Assembly (NCBI GenBank): GCA_028287605.1
Contig: JAQBPI010000200.1
Coordinates: 1-16,959 of the forward strand
Source: Chloroflexota bacterium
Lineage (GTDB): Bacteria; Chloroflexota; Dormibacteria; Aeolococcales; Aeolococcaceae
DNA length: 16,959 nucleotides
Reading direction: 5' to 3'
Shown: piece by piece, positions 7,681 to 16,959 of the stretch
Layout: every line of letters begins with the position of its first letter
How positions within the stretch are numbered: the stretch's first letter is position 1
Notes under the pieces: generated by a model
Seen by the model: only the letters and a program-made list of their open reading frames with translations
Told to the model about the DNA's origin: nothing
Database searches by the model: none
Made by a program: the position numbers and the translations under genes

Positions 7681-8679
7681 TTATCTCAAGTACAGGAAGT
7701 TCCGGCGGACCAGGTCGAGGCTCTCCAGGGCGGTGCCGGCGCCGCGGGCGACGCAGCCCTGGGGGTCGGCGGCGACCTCGACCCGCAGGCCGGTGGCGGC
7801 GGCGAGGTGGCGGTCGAGGCCGCGCAGCCGGGCGCCGCCGCCGGTGAGCACCAGGCCGGTGCGGGTGCGGATGTCGGTGACGAGCGGCTCCGGGCAGTCG
7901 TCGAGCACCTCGTTCACCGCCGCCACCAGCCGTCCGAGCGGGGCCACCATCGCCTCCTTCACCTCGGTCGACGACACCACGATCTCGCCGGGGCCGGCGG
8001 GGCCCGCGACCACCAGCCGCAGGGTGCGCTCCTCGACCAGCGAGGTCGCCGAGCCGATCTCCCGCTTCGCCTCCTCGGCGGCGCCGAGGTCGACGGCCAC
8101 GCCGTGCAGCACGCTGAGGTGGTCCGCGATGGCGCGGGTGAGCGCCTGTCCGCCGCCGGGCACGGAGAGCCGCGAGACGATGCCGTCGAGGGCCACCACG
8201 GCGATGTCGGTGGTGCCGCCACCCACGTCGGCGACCAGGTGTCCGATGCGGCTGCTCACCGACAGCCCGGCGCCGATGGCGGCGGCCAGCGGCGACTCGA
8301 TGAGGTACACGGTGCGCGCCCCCGCCCGGGCGGCGATCTCCATGACGGTGCGGCGGTCGTCCCCGCTCATCCCCGGCACCACCGCCACCATCACGTCGGG
8401 GCGGAAGATCCGCTGCCGGCCCACCGCGCGGGTGATGAGATGGTTGAGCAGCGCGTCCAGGGCCACGGTGTCGGCCACCGCGCCCTCGCGGAGCGGGCTG
8501 CGCAGCCGCGCTCCGGTGCGGCCCACCGTGCCCAGCGCCGCGGTGCCGTAGGCGAGCACCCGATCGTCCCCGACCGCGGTGGCGACCATCGCGGGCTCGT
8601 CGAAGGTGACGCCCTCGCCCTTGAGGTGCAGGCGCACCGCGGTCGTCCCCAGGTCGATGCCGACCTTCTTTCCGAGCAT
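7681..8679 (-). CDS. MreB/Mbl-family actin-like protein with altered catalytic motif
   Basis: The 332-aa product is an actin/Hsp70-fold protein of the MreB group, which forms membrane-bound filaments that guide lateral wall synthesis. Landmarks are VGIDLGTTAVRL (phosphate loop 1, Asp9-Thr13), EPAMVA, PLREGAVAD, YLIESPLAAAIGAGL (125-139), DVGGGTTDIA (151-160), VLTGGGARLRGLD and the typical end ALESLDLVRRNFLY. Canonical MreB reads EEP where this reads ESP: Ser129 takes the place of the glutamate I align with the catalytic Glu140 of Caulobacter MreB, 22 residues before the phosphate-2 Asp. ATP hydrolysis may be impaired. No mreC or mreD is nearby. The ATG at 8679 follows a TACATT box by seven bases. 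Inverted repeat arms flank the gene on both sides. Placement after murA and the atp operon recalls Bacillus mbl. It could equally be the organism's main MreB or a paralogue. Confidence 0.88.
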   Translation of the reverse strand: MLGKKVGIDLGTTAVRLHLKGEGVTFDEPAMVATAVGDDRVLAYGTAALGTVGRTGARLRSPLREGAVADTVALDALLNHLITRAVGRQRIFRPDVMVAVVPGMSGDDRRTVMEIAARAGARTVYLIESPLAAAIGAGLSVSSRIGHLVADVGGGTTDIAVVALDGIVSRLSVPGGGQALTRAIADHLSVLHGVAVDLGAAEEAKREIGSATSLVEERTLRLVVAGPAGPGEIVVSSTEVKEAMVAPLGRLVAAVNEVLDDCPEPLVTDIRTRTGLVLTGGGARLRGLDRHLAAATGLRVEVAADPQGCVARGAGTALESLDLVRRNFLYLR

Positions 8680-8686
8680 CGAGAGG

Positions 8687-8692
8687 AATGTA
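8687..8692 (-). promoter_or_regulatory. Probable -10 box of mreB-like gene (TACATT), leaderless
   Basis: TACATT (TANNNT) reads towards the mreB-like gene with seven bases to its ATG at 8679, so the transcript would have almost no leader. The box sits at the inner edge of the right repeat arm, at the end of the second tandem unit. No recognisable -35 is seen, and no Shine-Dalgarno lies before the ATG. Confidence 0.42.
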
Positions 8693-8799
8693 CTCGCTTG
8701 TGTCCGCGCGTCCTTGAACGGCGGGGTGGCCGGCACGCGCGGGTGTGCCTCGCTCGCGTCCGTGCGTCCTTGAGCGACGGGCCGGCCGGCACGCGCGGG
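8688..8799. repeat. Tandem about 56-nt unit, two full copies (right arm)
   Basis: Read on the minus strand, 8799-8744 and 8743-8688 are two successive units starting CCCGCGCGTGCCGGCC and containing GTTCAAGGACG or GCTCAAGGACG. The outer copy matches the left-arm unit with two substitutions. The inner copy is more diverged and ends in the mreB -10 box. Within the outer unit TCGCTC and GAGCGA can form a 6-bp stem. Confidence 0.75.
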
Positions 8800-8811
8800 T
8801 TCCGGCTCTTG

Positions 8812-8852
8812 GTCGGGGCGCGGAGGCCTTCGGCCGTCCGCCGCGCCCCGAC
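8812..8852. repeat. Strong hairpin inside right repeat arm
   Basis: GTCGGGGCGCGG (8812-8823) pairs with CCGCGCCCCGAC (8841-8852), 12 bp without mismatch, with an inner stem in the loop. It is identical to the left-arm hairpin. Here it lies between murA and mreB, which point the same way, so it could weaken read-through. Confidence 0.7.
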
Positions 8853-9216
8853 TCATCGGCCGCCACGTGGACGGACGGTTTCGTCCTTGGGCTGTGGGGG
8901 GCGGCCCTCAGCTTTCGCCTCCACCCGCGCGTGCCGTCCGCCCCTCCCGTCAGCCGCAGATCGCAGCTCGCAGTGGGCCGAGAGCGATCTCAGTGCTCGG
9001 CCGGGTGGATGACGTTCTCAGCTCTCCCGAGCGGGATCGACGGCGTGTCGCTCCCCCCAGCGGGGGGATGCGGGACACCATGACGGAGCGAGTTCCGCAG
9101 CACGCCGCAGGGCGAAGCCCGAAGGCGAGCGAGGACTGTTTGAAGCATCCGGCGTGGTGTCCCGTGTCACCCCGCGTCCGGTCTGGCGACTTTTACGACG
9201 GAGCCAGCCCGAGCGA

Positions 9217-10524
<1,308 letters not shown>

Positions 10525-10530
10525 GCGGTA

Positions 10531-10565
10531 TCAGAATATCCGAGTGGAGCGTTGGTATGTTCTGA
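10531..10565. promoter_or_regulatory. murA promoter region with flanking palindrome
   Basis: On the minus strand TATTCT (10538-10533) lies eight bases before the murA ATG and looks like a -10 box for a leaderless or near-leaderless message. TCAGAATAT (10531-10539) and ATGTTCTGA (10557-10565) form an imperfect inverted repeat with 17 bases between. It covers the -10 and the expected -35, so it could be an operator. A plus-strand TATGTT at 10556-10561 could serve the opposite direction. Confidence 0.35.
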
Positions 10566-10966
10566 CGGGCCTGACCCGTTCGCTGCTTCAGCGGACGGCG
10601 GCCGGCGCTCGGGCCTGGGGGTACAACGGAGAACCGGGGTGACATGTTTCACCCGGCGAACAGATGGCCGTGAGCCCGGTCTCCGGGGGGGGTGCCGGAG
10701 TCTATGGGGCCGTGGACGGGCCTCCCGTGCCGTGGCCGCTCCGTCACGCGCCCCTGACGCGGACGTGGCGCTCGCCGCGGTGGGTGCGTCAGGCACCTAT
10801 GTGTGCGCTGCCTGCATCGACGGCGCCGCCCCCAGCTGTCAGGCTCCGGGCTTCACGCGCGGCTCATCGCCCCCTCACGGGGGAAGGCTGTCGGCGACGA
10901 GGGAGCTGACGGCCTGGGGACGTCGCCCGGCCATCGGGCGCGTCCGCGTCCAGACCGTCAGGCTGC
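10566..10966 (+). other. Gene-free, hairpin-rich leader upstream of the BldC-like gene
   Basis: No convincing gene lies here on either strand. Reading towards the HTH gene I see possible stem-loops at 10634-10656 (CCGGGGTGA/TCACCCGG, one bulge), 10783-10797 (GGTGC/GCACC), 10870-10883 (CCCCC/GGGGG), 10885-10915 (AGGCTGTC/GACGGCCT, one G-T pair) and 10924-10940 (CGCCCG/CGGGCG). The motif GTCAGGC recurs at 10788, 10838 and 10957, the last two extended as GTCAGGCTSCGGG. I recognise no known riboswitch class. It may be a structured 5' leader, an unannotated small RNA, or ordinary GC-rich spacer. Confidence 0.35.
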
Positions 10967-10978
10967 GGGAGGAAGGAG
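10967..10978 (+). promoter_or_regulatory. Strong purine-rich ribosome binding site of HTH gene
   Basis: GGGAGGAAGGAG runs directly into the ATG at 10979. GGGAGG with a 6-nt spacer is the better-spaced Shine-Dalgarno. It decides the start, and contrasts with murA, mreB and GT9, which have none. The third GTCAGGCTSCGGG copy (10957-10969) overlaps its left edge. Confidence 0.7.
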
Positions 10979-11242
10979 ATGCCGGGAGGCCTCGAGGACG
11001 CCATCACCACCGGGGAGGCGGCCAAGCTCTGCGGACTCTCGCGGTCGACGCTGCGCCGCGCCGTGGCCGCCGGCCAGCTGAGCGCCTGGCGAACCCCCGG
11101 GCAGCACCTGCGCTTCACCCGGCAGGCCTGCATCGACTTCCTCCGCGCCACCGGCGCGGCCGAGCTCGCGGGGAGGGTGGAGCGCCGCCGCAGCCCGGCG
11201 GGGAGTGACGGGGTCGGCGCCGGAGCGAGCCGCGCCGATTGA
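10979..11242 (+). CDS. Small BldC/excisionase-type helix-turn-helix DNA-binding protein
   Basis: The 87-aa protein carries a MerR-like winged HTH of the excisionase/BldC class at residues about 8-58. ITTGEAAKLCGLSRSTLRRA is the helix-turn-helix, followed by a wing with RTPGQHLRFT and a closing helix ACIDFLRATG. The C-terminal 25 residues are basic and probably disordered. It has no effector domain, so it should act as a small DNA-binding regulator, perhaps cooperatively on repeats as BldC does. A strong Shine-Dalgarno fixes the ATG at 10979. It is the only plus-strand gene between murA and the atp operon, and it ends seven bases from the convergent atpC stop. The long structured leader suggests regulated expression. 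Targets are unknown. Confidence 0.8.
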   Translation: MPGGLEDAITTGEAAKLCGLSRSTLRRAVAAGQLSAWRTPGQHLRFTRQACIDFLRATGAAELAGRVERRRSPAGSDGVGAGASRAD

Positions 11243-11249
11243 GGCCCCG

Positions 11250-11692
11250 CTACTCCACGTGCACCGTGGGCGGCGGCTCGCGCCGGTGACGCCGGCGCAG
11301 CTCGGCGACCCGCAGCCGCATCACCGCCCGCTCGAGGGCGAGGGCCGTGGCGCCGGTGTCGATACCCTCGGGCTGCTCCTCGAGCAGCTGCTGCGCCCGC
11401 CTCCGCGCCTCCTCGGCCCGGGCCTCGTCGATGTCCTCGGCGCGCTCGGCGGCATCGGCGAGGATCACCACCCTGTCGGGCAGCACCTCCAGGAAGCCGC
11501 CGGCGACGAAGAGGAACTCCTCGTCGCCGTCGTTGCGCACCATCACCTCGCCGGGGCGCAGCGGGGTGAGCAGGGGGATGTGCCTGGGGAGCACGCCGAG
11601 CTCGCCCTCGACGCCGGGGGCGACGACGAAGTCGGCCTCCCGGCTGAGCAGCCGCCCCTCGGCGGTGACCAGCTCCACCTGCAGCTTGGCCA

Positions 11693-11693
<1 letters not shown>
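11250..11693 (-). CDS. atpC: F1Fo ATP synthase subunit epsilon
   Basis: Epsilon is part of the central stalk and can inhibit ATP hydrolysis. The 147-aa protein has the N-terminal beta-sandwich at about 3-85 (VELVTAEGRLLSREADFVV, GELGVLPRHIPLLTPL, FLFVAGGFLEV) and a helical C-terminal arm at about 88-138 rich in Ala, Glu and Arg. It is slightly longer than many epsilons because of a basic tail ending in TVHVE. The ATG at 11693 shares its A with the atpD TGA (TGATG), so translation is coupled. It is the last gene of the operon, and its stop is seven bases from the convergent HTH gene. I see no terminator between them. Confidence 0.95.
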
Positions 11694-13222
<1,529 letters not shown>

Positions 13223-14077
13223 TCAGCCCTCGAGAGCGGCCGCGCCGCTGACGATCTCCATGAGCTCGGTGGTGATGGTGCTCTGCCGGACCTTGTTGGC
13301 GGTGAGGGTGAGGTCGCCGATCAGATCCTCGGCGTTGTCGCTGGCGTTGCGCATCGCCTGCATCCGCGCCGCCTGCTCGCTGGCGGCGTTCTCCAGCACC
13401 GCCCGGTAGACCTGGCCCTCGACGTACCGGGGCAGCAGGGCGTCGAGCACGTCCTTGGGCTCGGGCTCGTAGAGGAAGTCGGCGGGGATCTTGGGAGCGT
13501 CCTCGGGAGGCTCCACGGGAATCAGGCGGGTCAGCGTCGCCACCTGCCGCCCGGTGCTGACGAAGCGGGCGAAGACCAGGTCGACCTGGTCGGCCTCGCC
13601 GTCCACATAGGCGTCGACGGCCACGCGCACCGCGGGGAGGACGTCGCCCATGGTGGGACGGTCGCCGAGCATGCTCTGGTCGGCGATCAGCTCCTTGCGG
13701 AGGCGGCGCATCAGGTCGCGGCCCTTGCGCCCGATGGTGACGATCCCGACCGGAACTCCCGCGCTGTTGATCTCGCGCAGCGCCAGCCGGACGTTGTTGG
13801 AGTTGAGGCCGCCGACCTGGCCGCGGTCGGTGGTCACCAGGATCAGCACCCGGCGGTGCACCTCGCGGGGCACCAGCATGGGGTGCTTGTACTCGGGGTT
13901 GCGCCGCATCAGCTCGACCATGATGCTGGACAGCTCGTCGGCGTACGGGCGCGCCGCAGCGACGCGCTCCTGCGCCCGCCGCATCTTGGACGCGGCCACC
14001 AGCTCCATCGCCTTGGTGATCTTCTTGGTGTTCTGGACGCTGCGGATGCGACGCCGGACGTCGCGCAGGCTGGGCAT
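13223..14077 (-). CDS. atpG: F1Fo ATP synthase subunit gamma
   Basis: Gamma is the rotating shaft of F1. The 284-aa protein shows the two conserved ends that form the coiled-coil shaft: the N-terminal VRRRIRSVQNTKKITKAMEL followed by VAASKMRRAQ, and the C-terminal AMRNASDNAEDLIGDLTLTA followed by ANKVRQSTITTELMEIVSGA. A Rossmann-like middle contains LILVTTDRGQVGGLNSNNV. The ATG at 14077 has AGGAGG nine bases upstream, and part of that site lies inside a 7-bp hairpin. The gap from atpA is 120 nt, long for this operon, and holds a possible 25-codon ORF. Function is secure. Confidence 0.96.
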   Translation of the reverse strand: MPSLRDVRRRIRSVQNTKKITKAMELVAASKMRRAQERVAAARPYADELSSIMVELMRRNPEYKHPMLVPREVHRRVLILVTTDRGQVGGLNSNNVRLALREINSAGVPVGIVTIGRKGRDLMRRLRKELIADQSMLGDRPTMGDVLPAVRVAVDAYVDGEADQVDLVFARFVSTGRQVATLTRLIPVEPPEDAPKIPADFLYEPEPKDVLDALLPRYVEGQVYRAVLENAASEQAARMQAMRNASDNAEDLIGDLTLTANKVRQSTITTELMEIVSGAAALEG

Positions 14078-14078
14078 C

Positions 14079-14156
14079 TCAGAAGGCCTCCTGACGTCGG
14101 CCTTCGGCTTGTGGTGGGGCTGCGCCCCGAATCTTCATGAGCTGAGCGTCGTTCAT
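14079..14156 (-). CDS. Possible 25-residue leader peptide between atpA and atpG
   Basis: An ATG at 14156, preceded by GGAAGAG eight nt upstream, opens a 25-codon frame (MNDAQLMKIRGAAPPQ...) that ends with TGA at 14081-14079, one base before the atpG ATG. I know no family for it. Its stop lies just past the hairpin that covers the atpG Shine-Dalgarno, so a translating ribosome would open that site. A chance frame is quite possible at this length. Confidence 0.25.
   Translation of the reverse strand: MNDAQLMKIRGAAPPQAEGRRQEAF
14082..14105 (-). promoter_or_regulatory. Hairpin masking the atpG ribosome binding site
   Basis: On the mRNA GAAGGCC (14105-14099) pairs perfectly with GGCCTTC (14088-14082), enclosing a 10-nt loop. 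The atpG Shine-Dalgarno AGGAGG has its last GG in the stem and the rest in the loop. This could lower gamma translation unless an upstream ribosome melts it. Confidence 0.45.
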
Positions 14157-14197
14157 CTGGTGGTCTCTTCCGTCAGCTGACGCGCGCGACATGCGCG

Positions 14198-15721
<1,524 letters not shown>

Positions 15722-15776
15722 CAGTTGTCGCTCTCGTCCTTGTGGTGCGGGCGCCTGGGCCCCCGGGTGCGGTGGG

Positions 15777-16304
15777 TCAGGCGAGCGCGGCCCGCAGCTG
15801 CTGCAACCGGGTGCGCAGGCTGCCGTCGATGACGCGATCGCCGATTCTGATGATGAGGCCCCCGAGGATCGAGGGGTCCTGCCGGACGGTGGTCTGGATG
15901 CGGCCACCGAGCCGCTGCCCCAGCGTATCCGCGATGTGCTCCTCGAGGTTGTGGTCGACGGGCACGGCGGCGGTCACCTCGGCCCGGATGATCCCGGAGT
16001 CGGCGTCCGCGAGGGCGCGGTAGCGGTCGAGCACCGCTCCCAGGATGCTGCTGCGACCGCGCTCGACGAGCAGCCGCACCAGGTTGCGGACCGGCTGGTC
16101 GAGCCCGTCGAGCAGGTCCATGACCAGCCGGACGCGGTCGGCCTGGGACACCCGGGGGTTGCGCATCGCCTCCGCGACCGCCGGGTGCTCGAGCATCTCC
16201 ACCGCGCGGGCCAGCTCGTCGCCCCACTCCTTCACCGTGCCCGCCTCCTTGGCAAGCTGGAAGTAGGCCTCGGCGTAGCGCCGCGCGAGCATGTCGGAGG
16301 CCAT
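15777..16304 (-). CDS. atpH: F1Fo ATP synthase subunit delta
   Basis: Delta (OSCP) joins the top of F1 to the b-subunit stalk. The 175-aa product matches the family in length and pattern: [16 protein letters not shown] at the start, a six-helix N-terminal domain to about residue 105, VTAAVPVD, and the conserved end [20 protein letters not shown] followed by [12 protein letters not shown]. The ATG at 16304 lies three bases after the atpF stop, so the two are tightly coupled. Confidence 0.95.
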   Translation of the reverse strand: MASDMLARRYAEAYFQLAKEAGTVKEWGDELARAVEMLEHPAVAEAMRNPRVSQADRVRLVMDLLDGLDQPVRNLVRLLVERGRSSILGAVLDRYRALADADSGIIRAEVTAAVPVDHNLEEHIADTLGQRLGGRIQTTVRQDPSILGGLIIRIGDRVIDGSLRTRLQQLRAALA

Positions 16305-16307
16305 TCC

Positions 16308-16829
16308 CTACGACCCCGGGGAGACCTGCCGCAGCGACTCCTCGATGAGCCGTGCGTGGGTCTTCTCGTCGATGGCGGCGCCGAGCACCTTCCCGGCGGC
16401 GTCGACCACCAGGGCGCTGACCTGGGCGCGCAGCTCCTGCACCGCACGGTCCTTCTCCGCCTGGATGTCCCCGCGCGCCTTCTCGACCTGCGCCTCGGCG
16501 TCGAGGCGGCCGCGGTTGCGGACCTCCTCGGCCTCGGCGGCGGCCTCGTGGTGGGCGCGGTTGATCATCTCCCGCGCCTGGGAGCGCGCCTCGGCGATGG
16601 TCTGCTCCACCTCCTTCTGGACCGCCTGGAGGCGCTTCTCGGCCTCCTGGGCGGCCTTGACGCCCTCCTCGATCTGCTTCTGCCTCGCCTCGGCAGCGCG
16701 CATGATCGGCGGGTAGGCGTACTTGCCGAGGATGCCGAGCATGATCACGAAGGCGATCAGCTCGGCGACGAAGGTGCCGTTGATGTCGAGCAGGCCCGAC
16801 GTGACCGCGGGAGGCGTGAGGGCGAGCAC
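16308..16829 (-). CDS. atpF: F1Fo ATP synthase subunit b
   Basis: Subunit b forms the peripheral stalk. The 173-aa protein has one N-terminal membrane helix at about 18-40 (GTFVAELIAFVIMLGILGKY) followed by PPI and a long charged amphipathic helix at about 45-150 rich in Ala, Glu, Arg and Gln, as expected for the b dimer. Start is GTG at 16829, eight bases after the atpE stop; no in-frame ATG fits before the membrane helix and no clear Shine-Dalgarno is seen. Only one b-type gene is visible. Confidence 0.95.
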   Translation of the reverse strand: MLALTPPAVTSGLLDINGTFVAELIAFVIMLGILGKYAYPPIMRAAEARQKQIEEGVKAAQEAEKRLQAVQKEVEQTIAEARSQAREMINRAHHEAAAEAEEVRNRGRLDAEAQVEKARGDIQAEKDRAVQELRAQVSALVVDAAGKVLGAAIDEKTHARLIEESLRQVSPGS

Positions 16830-16837
16830 CGGCGAGC

Positions 16838-16959
16838 CTAGACCGCGAACTTCTCGGCGATCGAGGTGATGAAGTAGAAGGCGAGCGCGAGGTTGATGAA
16901 GTACATCGCCTCGCAGAGGCCGATGATCAGGAACATCGTGACCTGCAGCTGGGCGCGCG
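16838..16959 (-). CDS. atpE: F1Fo ATP synthase subunit c, C-terminal 40 residues (N-terminus outside window)
   Basis: The partial frame reads the second membrane helix of the c subunit: GLCEAMYFINLALAFYF, with the ion-carrying Glu, then a short end SIAEKFAV. The Glu is followed by Ala rather than the Ser/Thr of sodium-type rings, so proton coupling is more likely; the first helix, needed to be sure, is outside. It is the most upstream visible gene of the operon (atpB should follow beyond the edge). Confidence 0.92.
   Translation of the reverse strand, partial: RAQLQVTMFLIIGLCEAMYFINLALAFYFITSIAEKFAV

Larger units (their letters stand above)
8688..9216. repeat. Right arm of about 500-bp inverted repeat flanking mreB
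   Basis: This is the reverse-complement partner of 7169-7680. It begins next to the murA stop codon and runs to the mreB promoter, filling the whole gap between the two genes. It carries the same internal parts: inverted pair GGGACACCA (9072-9080) / TGGTGTCCC (9155-9163), hairpin 8812-8852, and tandem units at the inner end. It differs from the left arm by scattered substitutions, three 1-nt indels in the aligned core, and a complete rather than truncated second tandem unit. Nothing coding is supported inside it. Confidence 0.9.

Noticed and set aside
7681..8679. mreB as cargo of a composite transposon made of two inverted elements
   Set aside because: No transposase or target-site duplication is visible, and the atp-murA-mreB order is ancestral, so the gene is more likely native.
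7410..9083. Long open frames through both repeat arms giving similar Arg/Pro-rich peptides (for example a shared RGAEAFGRPPRPDSSA)
   Set aside because: The arms differ by 1-nt indels that shift the frame, so the peptides diverge midway. Similarity comes from the DNA repeat, not from a conserved protein.
7169..9216. CRISPR array in the repeated region
   Set aside because: There are only two long inverted arms and one or two adjacent 56-nt units, with no spacers and no cas genes.
10644..10664. TGTTTCAC followed by a GCGAACA, resembling a ParB parS site
   Set aside because: Only one half-site matches TGTTTCAC; the other half has wrong spacing and bases, and no parA/parB is nearby. The bases also belong to a simple hairpin.

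Overview
This is a very GC-rich bacterial chromosomal segment with densely packed housekeeping genes, nearly all on the minus strand. The gene content suggests a high-GC lineage in the Terrabacteria, near Actinomycetota, Chloroflexota or Dormibacterota. The clues are an Asp-type MurA, a GlmS whose sugar-phosphate site resembles actinobacterial enzymes, a BldC-like HTH protein, a CdaA-YbbR pair, and start codons placed directly after TANNNT boxes as in leaderless genes. I cannot assign a genus.

Layout from left to right. (1) 1-6032, minus strand: a tight cluster argF - cdaA - ybbR (cdaR) - glmS - acpS/nnrD. argF/cdaA and cdaA/ybbR overlap by 4 nt, glmS and acpS/nnrD by 1 nt. It joins arginine synthesis, c-di-AMP synthesis, glucosamine-6-phosphate supply, and a fused phosphopantetheinyl transferase/NAD(P)H-hydrate dehydratase that runs off the left edge. 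glmM, usual between ybbR and glmS, is absent. (2) 6160-7194, plus strand: a divergent family 9 glycosyltransferase. (3) 7169-9216: an MreB-family gene flanked by two roughly 500-bp inverted copies of the same non-coding repeat. The copies fill the space on each side of the gene almost exactly and are about 95% identical by hand alignment. (4) 9217-10524, minus strand: murA, with Asp at the usual catalytic Cys position. (5) 10525-10978: a 454-nt gene-free stretch with several hairpins and short direct repeats, leading into a small plus-strand BldC-like HTH gene. (6) 11250-16959, minus strand: the F1Fo ATP synthase operon atpE(partial)-F-H-A-G-D-C.

The order atp operon - murA - mreB-like gene recalls the Bacillus order atpC ... 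murAA ... mbl. The MreB gene is therefore probably native here, and the inverted repeats arose around it rather than carrying it in. The window links cell-wall precursor synthesis (GlmS, MurA), wall geometry (MreB-like), envelope glycosylation (GT9) and c-di-AMP signalling.

The points most worth following are the inverted repeat pair around mreB, the loss of the catalytic Glu in that MreB (EEP to ESP), the AcpS-NnrD fusion, the recurrent leaderless start signals, the hairpin-rich leader of the BldC-like gene, and a small ORF plus SD-masking hairpin before atpG.
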